Origin: Mesorhizobium sp.
GTDB taxonomy: Bacteria; Pseudomonadota; Alphaproteobacteria; Rhizobiales; Rhizobiaceae
Assembly: GCA_030698645.1 (NCBI GenBank)
Contig: JAUYMV010000328.1
Span: 1 to 12,855, forward strand
Length of the DNA: 12,855 bases
Direction: 5' to 3'
Shown here: positions 7,315 to 12,855 of the stretch, one piece after another
Position numbering within the stretch: the first letter of the stretch is position 1
Layout: every line of letters starts with the position of its first letter
Position numbers and translations under genes: made by a program
The notes under the pieces: generated by a model
What the model saw: the letters and a program-made list of their open reading frames with translations, nothing else
What the model was told of the DNA's origin: nothing
The model's database searches: none

Positions 7315-8256
7315 TTACTCGGCCTCTGCCCATGCGCGGATGAGGTGAGTGGCGATGGCGGTATGCGGAGGCACGTTTATCGCCGATGACGACGTACCGG
7401 CGATGATGGCGCGCACCTCGGCCCGGCTGAACCACTGCACGTCCTCCAGTTCCGCTCGATCGGGCACGATGTCCTGGTTCAGCGCCTCGCCAAAGCAGCC
7501 GATCATCAGGGAATAGGGAAACGGCCAGGGCTGGCTGGCGTGATAAGCGACCCGTCCGAGCCGGATACCGGCTTCCTCGAAGGTCTCGCGCCTGACCGCC
7601 GCCTCGATGGTCTCGCCGGGCTCGATGAAGCCGGCGAGACACGAATACATGCCGGGCGGGAAATGCGGGCTGCGGCCGAGCAGGCAGCTGTCCGGTGTCA
7701 CCGCCAGCATGATCGCCACCGGGTCGGTGCGCGGGAAGTGCTCCGCCTTGCAGCCGGGGCAAACCCGCTTGTAGCCGCCGGCGCGCATTTCGGTCGGCTG
7801 ACCGCAGCGGCCACAGAAGCGATGCGTTGCATGCCAGGCGAGCAATGCTCCGGCCTGCGCCATTTCGCCGAGCGCGTCGGCCGGCAGGAGCCCCTGCACG
7901 AGGGCCGAGCGGAAGTCGATTGCCTTGACTCCATCGGGAAGCTCGTCCGGTTCGAGCCCCGCGGGAGTCGCCAGCAGGGGGCCAAGGTCGCTCTGGCCGA
8001 GCAGGATGGCGTGCTCCATGCGAGCGCCGAGCGCGGCTGCGCCGAAGGGGCGGTAGTAAGGGTCGAAGCCCGCGGGACCATCCTTGAGGTAGATCCGCCC
8101 GCTCTTGATCAGCATCAGGCGGGCCGACGGGTCGGTCAGCGCCTTTTCAGCGGCATCATCCGACCGAAGCTCGGAGAGCCGGTCAATGCGGTTGCCGGCA
8201 AGGCCGACGAACTGGCTGGGCTCGCGCAAGGGTGCGTCGAAGAGCTTGAATGTCAT
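7315..8256 (-). CDS. nudC: NAD+ diphosphatase (NADH pyrophosphatase), Nudix family
   Basis: Hydrolyses NAD(H) to NMN(H) and AMP; members also remove NAD caps from RNA 5' ends. Of 313 residues, the N-terminal domain covers about 1-140. A zinc ribbon follows with C148, C151, C166 and C169 (CGRCG ... CPGC), then the Nudix domain. The Nudix box begins at G209 (GFIEPGE) and includes E215, R223, E224, E227 and E228. SQPWPFPYS at 241-249 is the signature that separates NADH pyrophosphatases from other Nudix enzymes. The ATG at 8256 follows the HIT stop by 19 bp; an open frame from 8436 overlaps the HIT gene and its extra 60 residues do not look like NudC. The Shine-Dalgarno is weak (GGAAA), suggesting coupling to HIT translation. 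Confidence 0.95.
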   Translation of the reverse strand: MTFKLFDAPLREPSQFVGLAGNRIDRLSELRSDDAAEKALTDPSARLMLIKSGRIYLKDGPAGFDPYYRPFGAAALGARMEHAILLGQSDLGPLLATPAGLEPDELPDGVKAIDFRSALVQGLLPADALGEMAQAGALLAWHATHRFCGRCGQPTEMRAGGYKRVCPGCKAEHFPRTDPVAIMLAVTPDSCLLGRSPHFPPGMYSCLAGFIEPGETIEAAVRRETFEEAGIRLGRVAYHASQPWPFPYSLMIGCFGEALNQDIVPDRAELEDVQWFSRAEVRAIIAGTSSSAINVPPHTAIATHLIRAWAEAE

Positions 8257-8275
8257 GTGCTGCGGTTTCCGGTGT

Positions 8276-8704
8276 TCAGTGCGAGAGCGCCGCGCGGATA
8301 TTGTCGGCGAGACGATGACGGTCTTCGGAGCGGTAGGGCTGTCGGACGCCATGGCCCCAGACCGGCCCCGGCCAGTTCGGGTCGCCTTCGTTGCGCGCAA
8401 TGACGTGGATATGCAACTGCCGCACGATGTTGCCAAGCGCCCCTGTATTGATCTTGGTGCAGCCGGTCGCCGTCTTCAGCGCCTGCGCCACCATGTTCGT
8501 CTCGAAGATCAACATGGCCTGGTCGAGAGGCGTCATGTCGTGCACTTCCTCGATGCCGGGCCGTTGCGGCACGAGGATCAGCCAGGGCCAGCGTTCGTCG
8601 TCCATAAGCCGCAGTTCGCACAGGCCAAGCCACATCAGCGGCACGCTGTCCGCATCAAGCCGCCGGTCGAGCTCGAATCCTGGTCGCCTGACCGCCAACG
8701 CCAT
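8276..8704 (-). CDS. HIT-like protein with a Gln-x-His-x-His variant of the triad
   Basis: Histidine-triad superfamily protein of 142 residues, presumably acting on a nucleotide phosphoramidate or dinucleotide; the substrate is unknown. WPWLILVPQRPGIEEVHDM (39-57) and KINTGALGNIVRQLHIHVIAR (84-104) mark the family. In the triad H-x-H-x-H the first position is Q96, while H98 (the expected nucleophile) and H100 are kept. The ATG at 8704 has an excellent Shine-Dalgarno (GGGAGGA) almost touching it; the TTG codon two residues later would have ideal spacing and is an alternative start. An open frame to 8893 runs antisense into the SRP RNA gene and is not used. First gene of the HIT-nudC-Dabb operon; its nudC partner fits nucleotide clean-up. 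Confidence 0.9.
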   Translation of the reverse strand: MALAVRRPGFELDRRLDADSVPLMWLGLCELRLMDDERWPWLILVPQRPGIEEVHDMTPLDQAMLIFETNMVAQALKTATGCTKINTGALGNIVRQLHIHVIARNEGDPNWPGPVWGHGVRQPYRSEDRHRLADNIRAALSH

Positions 8705-8721
8705 TCCTCCCGTTGCGCGAA

Positions 8722-8750
8722 AGCTATGATGCGCCCGGCAATGCTGCAAG
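8722..8750 (-). promoter_or_regulatory. Candidate promoter of the HIT-nudC-Dabb operon
   Basis: On the minus strand CTTGCA (8750-8745) and ATAGCT (8727-8722) are separated by exactly 17 bp, close to the rhizobial consensus CTTGAC-N17-CTATAT. Transcription would start near 8715, leaving a leader of about a dozen bases that is essentially the Shine-Dalgarno. Confidence 0.4.
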
Positions 8751-8794
8751 CTGTTCGTCCAGCGGCAGGGGAGCAGCTGAATTCGAACGCCGCC

Positions 8795-8823
8795 CTTGCA
8801 TTCGGACACCGAATTGCCGATAT
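8795..8823 (+). promoter_or_regulatory. Promoter of the SRP RNA gene
   Basis: CTTGCA (8795-8800), a 17-bp spacer and CGATAT (8818-8823) fit the rhizobial housekeeping promoter. The first base of the SRP RNA closing stem (8828) is 5 nt past the -10 element, within the usual distance for transcription start. Agreement between the promoter and the independently derived RNA end supports both. Confidence 0.6.
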
Positions 8824-8827
8824 GGAC

Positions 8828-8929
8828 GGTGGGAGGTTGGTGGTGGACGCGCCACTCGCCAACCGGGTCAGGTCCGGAAGGAAGCAGCCCCAACGAGCCA
8901 GGAACGGGTCATTGTTCCAGCCTCCCGCC
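8828..8929 (+). ncRNA. ffs: Signal recognition particle RNA (4.5S-like)
   Basis: RNA scaffold of the bacterial signal recognition particle, binding Ffh to target membrane proteins. The invariant apical domain is at about 8865-8890: GGTCAGGTCCGGAAGGAAGC, with the GGAA tetraloop, continuing into AGCC. Its flanks pair: GGG with CCC next to the core, and CTCG (8855-8858) with CGAG (8894-8897). The ends close as a 13-bp helix: GGTGGGAGGTTGG (8828-8840) against CCAGCCTCCCGCC (8917-8929), with two G-U pairs. The length of about 102 nt suits the short alphaproteobacterial type. There is no T run downstream, so the 3' end is probably made by processing. It lies 123 bp before dnaX on the same strand, as in Bacillus subtilis scr-dnaX. 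Confidence 0.95.
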
Positions 8930-9052
8930 TTCCCGTCGCGCGCAAATTCCGGTGTCCAAAGCCTCTGGGTGGGCGGCGCCGAGGCGCGGGCACGGCGGCA
9001 TTGAGACTTCGGGACGCAACGTCTTTCGGTGACATGGGAGCGTGGACGGCGC

Positions 9053-10882
9053 ATGAGCGAGGCCGGTAAAGACCCGATATCCGGCGCTGGCGGCGCCTAC
9101 CGGGTGCTGGCCCGCAAATACCGGCCGCGCGATTTCTCATCTCTCATCGGCCAGGAGCCGATGGTCCGCACCCTCACCAACGCCTTCGCCTCCGGTAGAA
9201 TCGCGCAGGCGTGGATGCTGACCGGCGTGCGCGGGGTCGGCAAGACAACGACCGCCCGTATTCTAGCCCGCGCGCTGAACTACCGCACCGCTTCGATCGA
9301 CGCGCCGTCGATCGCGCTGGACGAGTTGGGCGAGCACTGCCAGGCCATCATGGAAGGCCGCCATGTCGACGTCATCGAGATGGACGCCGCCTCGCACACC
9401 GGCATCGATGACATCCGCGAAATCATAGAGCAGGTCCGCTATGCGCCGGTGTCGGCGCGCTACAAGATCTACATCATCGACGAGGTGCACATGCTCTCGA
9501 CGCAGGCCTTCAACGGTCTGCTGAAGACGCTCGAAGAGCCGCCGCCGCACGTCAAGTTCATCTTCGCCACCACCGAGATACGCAAGGTGCCGATCACCGT
9601 CCTGTCGCGTTGCCAGCGCTTCGACCTGCGCCGCATCGACGCCGCCCTGATCAAGCAGGATCTGGCCCGCATCGGAAGGCTGGAGGGTATTGAGGCGGAA
9701 GACGGCGCGCTGGCCATGATCGCGCGCGCCGCCGAAGGCTCGATGCGCGACGCGCAGTCGATCTTCGACCAGGCGATCGCGCATGGCGGCGAGACGGTGA
9801 CGGCGGAGGCCGTGCGCTCGATGCTCGGCCTGTCGGACCGCGCCCGGATCATCGATCTCTTCGAATCGCTGATGAAGGGCGACATCCAGGCGGCACTTGC
9901 CGAGTACCGCGCGCAATACGACACCGGGGCCGATCCGGCCGTGATGCTGACGGACCTGGCCGAATTCAACCATCTGGTCACTCGGCTGCGTTTCGTGCCT
10001 GAGGCGGCAGGCGATGCCTCGCTCACCGAGGACGAACGCATCCGCGGCGCCGCCATGGCCGAAACGCTTTCGGTGAAGGTCCTGTCGCGCACCTGGCAGA
10101 TGTTGATCAAGGGCATCCCCGAAGTGCAGGGCGCGGCGCGGCCGGTTTCGGCGGGCGAAATGGTGCTGATCCGCATCGCGCATGCGGCGACCCTGCCGAC
10201 GCTCGACGAGGCGTTGCGCATGCTGGAGGACGACGGCGGCCACTCGGAGCCGGGCCGCGGCCCGTCCGCCGCCCGCCCAAACGGCAACGGCAACGCCGGG
10301 GGCTCAGGCGCAAGCGCCGTCGGCCAGTCGCGCATGCCGACGGGGTCGGGCGGCGGAAACGCGATGCGGCTGGTCGAAAGCCATTCAGCCACGCCCATTG
10401 CAACCCCGACGCCGGAGGCCCAGGTCCCCGACGAGGTGCCGCTCCGCTCGCTCGCCGACATCGCCAATCTGGCGACCGCCAATCGCGACGCCGCCTTCAA
10501 GGCGCTCGTTCGCCGCCATGTCCGTCTCGTGCGCATCGAACCGGGCATGCTCGAGATCGGCCTCACCGACGATGCGCCACGTGACCTGGCGGGCCAGATC
10601 GGGGACAAGCTGAAGGCCTGGACCGGACGCCGCTGGATGGTCACGGTGTCGCGCGAAAAGGGGGGCGCGACGCTCGCCGAAGAGGAATCCAGCCGCCGCG
10701 AAACCCAGATGAGCGACGCGCGCGCCGATCCGGCGGTTGCCGCGATTCTCAGCCGCTTTCCAGGCGCCAGGATCATCGACATCCGAATCCCCGACGCCGC
10801 TGGCGATGCCGACATGGACTTGACCCCGGCCCCGGAACCGGGCCTCGACGCTCCGGTTGATCCCGACGACGAGAACGATTGA
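9053..10882 (+). CDS. dnaX: DNA polymerase III subunit gamma/tau
   Basis: ATPase of the clamp loader, which opens the sliding clamp and, in the tau form, ties polymerase to helicase. From ATG 9053 it has 609 residues. [21 protein letters not shown] (15-35) opens the AAA+ module. Next come Walker A GVRGVGKT (58-65), Walker B IIDEVH (141-146), sensor FATTE (171-175) and LSRCQRF (184-190) with the SRC arginine finger. The clamp-loader collar ends near 390. A Gly/Ser/Ala/Pro linker (about 395-460) and a C-terminal domain (about 465-585, ending [12 protein letters not shown]) follow, then an acidic tail. The zinc module is reduced: C96 is the only cysteine between Walker A and Walker B. A GTG at 9029 would add eight residues but has no ribosome site; ATG 9053 has GGGAG about 12 nt upstream. 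ybaB starts 13 bp after the stop. Confidence 0.95.
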   Translation: MSEAGKDPISGAGGAYRVLARKYRPRDFSSLIGQEPMVRTLTNAFASGRIAQAWMLTGVRGVGKTTTARILARALNYRTASIDAPSIALDELGEHCQAIMEGRHVDVIEMDAASHTGIDDIREIIEQVRYAPVSARYKIYIIDEVHMLSTQAFNGLLKTLEEPPPHVKFIFATTEIRKVPITVLSRCQRFDLRRIDAALIKQDLARIGRLEGIEAEDGALAMIARAAEGSMRDAQSIFDQAIAHGGETVTAEAVRSMLGLSDRARIIDLFESLMKGDIQAALAEYRAQYDTGADPAVMLTDLAEFNHLVTRLRFVPEAAGDASLTEDERIRGAAMAETLSVKVLSRTWQMLIKGIPEVQGAARPVSAGEMVLIRIAHAATLPTLDEALRMLEDDGGHSEPGRGPSAARPNGNGNAGGSGASAVGQSRMPTGSGGGNAMRLVESHSATPIATPTPEAQVPDEVPLRSLADIANLATANRDAAFKALVRRHVRLVRIEPGMLEIGLTDDAPRDLAGQIGDKLKAWTGRRWMVTVSREKGGATLAEEESSRRETQMSDARADPAVAAILSRFPGARIIDIRIPDAAGDADMDLTPAPEPGLDAPVDPDDEND

Positions 10883-10895
10883 AAGGACAAGGACG

Positions 10896-11219
10896 ATGAA
10901 GGATCTGCTCGGATTGATGGGCAAGGCGAAGGAAATGCAGGCCAAGCTCCAGGCCATGCAGGAGGAGATGACGCAGATCGAGGCGACCGGCCAGTCCGGT
11001 GGCGGACTTGTCCGCGTGACATTGTCTGGCAAGGGCGATCTCAAGTCGATTCGCATCGATCCGTCGCTCGCCAAGCCCGAGGAAAGCGAAATCCTCGAGG
11101 ATCTGATCGTCGCCGCGCACAATGACGCCAAGGCGAAGGTTGATGCCCTGATGCAGGACAAGACGCGCGAACTCACCGCCGGCCTGCCGATCCCGCCCGG
11201 CATGAAGTTGCCGTTCTAG
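10896..11219 (+). CDS. ybaB: YbaB/EbfC family nucleoid-associated protein
   Basis: Small dimeric DNA-binding protein, 107 residues, normal for the family. The N-terminal amphipathic helix contains [24 protein letters not shown] (2-25), typical of the coiled arm of Yba[26 protein letters not shown] (34-58) forms the conserved strands. The C-terminus ends [12 protein letters not shown], the proline-rich end common in alphaproteobacterial members. The ATG at 10896 has AAGGA at good spacing; an in-frame ATG at 10857 lies inside dnaX. It is cotranscribed with dnaX, 13 bp upstream. The family binds DNA and accompanies dnaX and recR in many bacteria; its exact role is unsettled. Confidence 0.95.
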   Translation: MKDLLGLMGKAKEMQAKLQAMQEEMTQIEATGQSGGGLVRVTLSGKGDLKSIRIDPSLAKPEESEILEDLIVAAHNDAKAKVDALMQDKTRELTAGLPIPPGMKLPF

Positions 11220-11223
11220 GTAG

Positions 11224-11241
11224 GCCTGCCTCAGGGCAGGC
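11224..11241. terminator. Hairpin just after ybaB
   Basis: GCCTGCC (11224-11230), loop TCAG, GGCAGGC (11235-11241): a perfect 7-bp GC-rich stem 5 bp after the ybaB stop. No T run follows, so termination is uncertain. Its loop holds the stop codon of the minus-strand acetyltransferase relic, so it could once have separated two convergent genes. Confidence 0.35.
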
Positions 11242-11442
11242 GCCGCTGCTTGTTGATTGCCGGCCGCGCTATGGCTTCGCCCAGGACCGCCTGGATCGCG
11301 GGAATCATCACGAACCCGGCTGCGGCATAGAACGGCTCGGCGGGCTGCGCCGCCTGGGCGCGAATGGTCCGGCGCTTGCAGCCGCGCTCAGGCAATGATC
11401 GAGCAGGAGCTGCGCGCAGCTACCCAACCCCGCCAATCCCGT
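11231..11442 (-). pseudogene. Probable relic of a GNAT-type N-acetyltransferase (C-terminal half, frameshifted)
   Basis: The minus strand of the ybaB-recR gap reads as protein in two successive frames. Going 5' to 3' on that strand, the first frame gives [20 protein letters not shown], like the acetyl-CoA-binding loop (x-x-G-x-G/A) and following helix of GNAT enzymes. Near 11368-11382 the match moves to another frame, giving [19 protein letters not shown] and then VMIPAIQAVLGEAIARP up to a TGA at 11233-11231. The FYxxxGF element in this position is a GNAT hallmark. The first frame is closed by a TAG at 11445-11443 with no start, and the N-terminal half is missing where recR begins. This is either a decayed convergent gene or a truncated insertion. 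The assignment rests on motif reading only. Confidence 0.5.
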
Positions 11443-11456
11443 CTAAATCTCCCCGC

Positions 11457-12065
11457 ATGTCGTCCAAGCGAATCGCCGGTCCCGAAATCGAGCGCCTGAT
11501 CCAGCTCCTCGCCAAGGTGCCGGGGCTTGGGCCGCGCTCGGCGCGGCGCGCGGCGCTACATCTGATCAAGAAAAAGGACCAGCTTCTGGCCCCGCTCGCC
11601 GCCGCCATGGGCGAGGCGGTCGAAAAGGTGCGCATCTGCTCGATCTGCGGCAATGTCGACACGTCGGACCCCTGCATGATCTGCTCGGATCCGCGCCGCG
11701 ACGGCACGACCATCATCGTGGTGGAGGATGTCGCGGATCTCTGGGCGCTGGAGCGCGCGGGCGTCGCCAATGCGCGTTTCCACGTGCTGGGCGGCACGCT
11801 CTCGCCGCTTGACGGCGTCGGGCCGGACGATCTGACGATTTCCAGCCTCGTGTCGCGCGTGGCGGCCGGCGGCGTGCTGGAGGTGATTCTCGCCGTCAAC
11901 GCCACGATGGAAGGGCAGACCACGGCGCACTACATCACGGACCAACTGGCCGGACTCGGGGTCAAGGTCACCCGGCTGGCCCATGGCGTGCCGGTCGGCG
12001 GCGAACTCGACTATCTCGACGAGGGCACGCTGACCGCGGCGCTGAAGTCGCGGACAGCGTTTTGA
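11457..12065 (+). CDS. recR: Recombination mediator protein RecR
   Basis: Works with RecO (and RecF) to load RecA on SSB-coated single-stranded DNA in gap repair. At 202 residues it is normal size. The helix-hairpin-helix lies at 20-35 ([16 protein letters not shown]). A four-cysteine zinc finger follows with C61, C64, C73 and C76 (CSICG ... CMIC). The Toprim part has [14 protein letters not shown] at 86-99 with acidic E90 and D94. A Walker B-like segment [20 protein letters not shown] spans 141-160, and the end reads [23 protein letters not shown] 11457 is chosen from the conserved N-terminus ([15 protein letters not shown]). No Shine-Dalgarno is visible, as the bases before it are pyrimidine-rich (AATCTCCCCGC). 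It follows ybaB after 237 bp, an unusually wide spacing for this pair, filled by an acetyltransferase relic. Confidence 0.95.
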   Translation: MSSKRIAGPEIERLIQLLAKVPGLGPRSARRAALHLIKKKDQLLAPLAAAMGEAVEKVRICSICGNVDTSDPCMICSDPRRDGTTIIVVEDVADLWALERAGVANARFHVLGGTLSPLDGVGPDDLTISSLVSRVAAGGVLEVILAVNATMEGQTTAHYITDQLAGLGVKVTRLAHGVPVGGELDYLDEGTLTAALKSRTAF

Positions 12066-12090
12066 CGCAATGCGTGTCGATCATGCGGCC

Positions 12091-12855
12091 ATGATCGCGA
12101 GAATACTTGCATGGATGTCACGGCTGCTGGGGGCCGGGCTCGTCGCTGGAATGGTATGGCTGAGTCTCGCCCCGGCGTCCGCGGCGTCGGTTTCAGAGCA
12201 GTTCCGCGTCTGGCTGGAATCCGACCTGTGGCCTGAGGCGCAAGCGCAAGGCGTGTCACGCAAGACCTTCGACGCGGCCTTCGACGGCGTCACGCCAAAC
12301 CTGAAGTTGCCGGATCTCGTCATGCCGGGCGAAAAGCCCAAGCCGCCGAAAAAACAGCACCAGGCTGAATTCGGCTCGCCCGGGAACTACTTCGCCGAAA
12401 AGACGGTGGGCGGGGTAACAGCCGGTGGCCGCGCGCGGCTGGCCGCGCATGCGAGGACCCTGAAAGCCGTCGAACAGCGCTACGGCGTTCCGCCGGGCAT
12501 CGTGCTCGCTATCTGGGGCCGTGAATCGGGCTTCGGCACGGCGAAGATCCCGTATGACGCCTTCGAGGTCCTCGGCACCAAGGCCTTCCTCGCCACCCGC
12601 AAGGACATGTTCCGCAAGGAAGTCATCGCCGCGCTCCAGATCGTCGAAAAGGGGCTGGCAACGCGGTCGCAGATGAAGTCGTCGTGGGCCGGCGCAATGG
12701 GTCAGCCGCAGTTCATGCCGACCTCGTATCTGGCCAATGCGGCGGATTTCGACGGCGACGGCCGGGACGACATCTGGACGTCGGTGCCCGACACGCTGGC
12801 CTCGATCGCCAACTATCTGAAGCAATATGGCTGGGTGAAAGGCCGCGACTGGGGT
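12091..12855 (+). CDS. MltB-type lytic murein transglycosylase, 5' part (runs off the right edge)
   Basis: Cleaves the MurNAc-GlcNAc bond of peptidoglycan, leaving 1,6-anhydro ends; acts in the periplasm. A signal peptide (n-region with two Arg, core LLGAGLVAGMVWLSLA) ends PASAA at about 28-32; no lipobox cysteine is seen. The SLT_2 domain then runs from about 36 (SEQFRVWLE). The catalytic glutamate is E145 in AIWGRESGFGT. WAGAMGQPQFMPTSYL and an EF-hand-like DFDGDGRDD follow, as in E. coli MltB/Slt35. The frame is open to the last base; the end of the catalytic domain and any peptidoglycan-binding domain lie beyond. The start is uncertain: in-frame ATGs at 12070, 12091 and 12115 all keep the signal core, and none has a good ribosome site. 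It begins within 50 bp of the recR stop and may be cotranscribed. Confidence 0.88.
   Translation, partial: MIARILAWMSRLLGAGLVAGMVWLSLAPASAASVSEQFRVWLESDLWPEAQAQGVSRKTFDAAFDGVTPNLKLPDLVMPGEKPKPPKKQHQAEFGSPGNYFAEKTVGGVTAGGRARLAAHARTLKAVEQRYGVPPGIVLAIWGRESGFGTAKIPYDAFEVLGTKAFLATRKDMFRKEVIAALQIVEKGLATRSQMKSSWAGAMGQPQFMPTSYLANAADFDGDGRDDIWTSVPDTLASIANYLKQYGWVKGRDWG

Noticed and set aside
9029..9052. GTG start for dnaX adding MTWERGRR
   Set aside because: No ribosome site at proper spacing, and the extra residues are not like DnaX N-termini; ATG 9053 fits better.
8713..9069. Open frames on both strands across the SRP RNA gene (plus 8713-9069, minus 8635-9054)
   Set aside because: The interval is fully explained by the SRP RNA, its promoter and the HIT gene; translations lack any family features.
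10656..10665. A4G6 run in dnaX forming A AAG GGG in the correct frame, considered as a gamma frameshift site
   Set aside because: It lies at residue 536, far beyond the gamma boundary, and the -1 frame runs to a TGA at 10860, giving almost the same length. No truncated form would result.
9469..11022. Long minus-strand open frame of 517 codons opposite dnaX, and a similar one at 9263-10243
   Set aside because: Ser/Arg/Ala-rich translations without domain logic, lying opposite a clear dnaX; high-GC genomes commonly show such antisense frames.
11257..11499. Plus-strand 80-codon open frame between ybaB and recR
   Set aside because: Arg/Pro/Ala-rich and overlaps the recR start in another frame; the minus strand of this interval is much more protein-like.

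Overview
The window is a GC-rich stretch (roughly 60-65 % by eye) of an alphaproteobacterial chromosome, most likely from the Hyphomicrobiales (Rhizobiales; Mesorhizobium/Phyllobacteriaceae-like). The reasons are the tandem yejA genes ahead of yejB, a membrane-anchored CycM-type cytochrome next to kdsB-pheA, a short SRP RNA ahead of dnaX-ybaB-recR, and a DnaX of the type I recall from rhizobia. I see no phage, insertion sequence, CRISPR array, tRNA or rRNA. The content is mainly core housekeeping, and I did not find a convincing new multi-gene system.

Layout. (1) Positions 1-4323, minus strand: a peptide ABC-importer operon read yejA (Sec signal) -> second yejA (Tat-like signal, TTG start overlapping the previous stop) -> yejB, which is cut by the window edge. 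(2) Positions 4412-5144, minus: a membrane-anchored c-type cytochrome with a long Ala/Pro tail, ending at a strong hairpin terminator. (3) Positions 5374-6980, plus: kdsB (CMP-Kdo synthetase, for LPS) and pheA (prephenate dehydratase), 17 bp apart and divergent from the cytochrome. (4) Positions 6990-8704, minus: HIT protein -> nudC (NADH pyrophosphatase) -> Dabb-domain protein, a compact operon convergent with pheA. A perfect hairpin contains both convergent stop codons. (5) Positions 8795-12065, plus: a promoter and the SRP RNA gene ffs, then dnaX, ybaB/ebfC and recR, the same order as scr-dnaX-yaaK-recR in Bacillus subtilis. (6) Positions 12091-12855, plus: the 5' part of an MltB-type lytic transglycosylase gene, running off the end.

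The most unexpected item is the 237-bp gap between ybaB and recR. Its minus strand reads as the C-terminal half of a GNAT-type acetyltransferase, split over two frames with no start. It looks like a decayed gene. It also leaves recR with no visible Shine-Dalgarno sequence and a leader made of antisense relic DNA.

Functional themes: peptide uptake (YejAB), envelope biogenesis and remodelling (KdsB, lytic transglycosylase), phenylalanine synthesis (PheA), nucleotide hydrolysis (NudC, HIT), membrane targeting (ffs), and replication and repair (DnaX, YbaB, RecR). Two genes run off the edges (yejB on the left, the lytic transglycosylase on the right). Identities rest on motifs and remembered family features, because no database search was possible.
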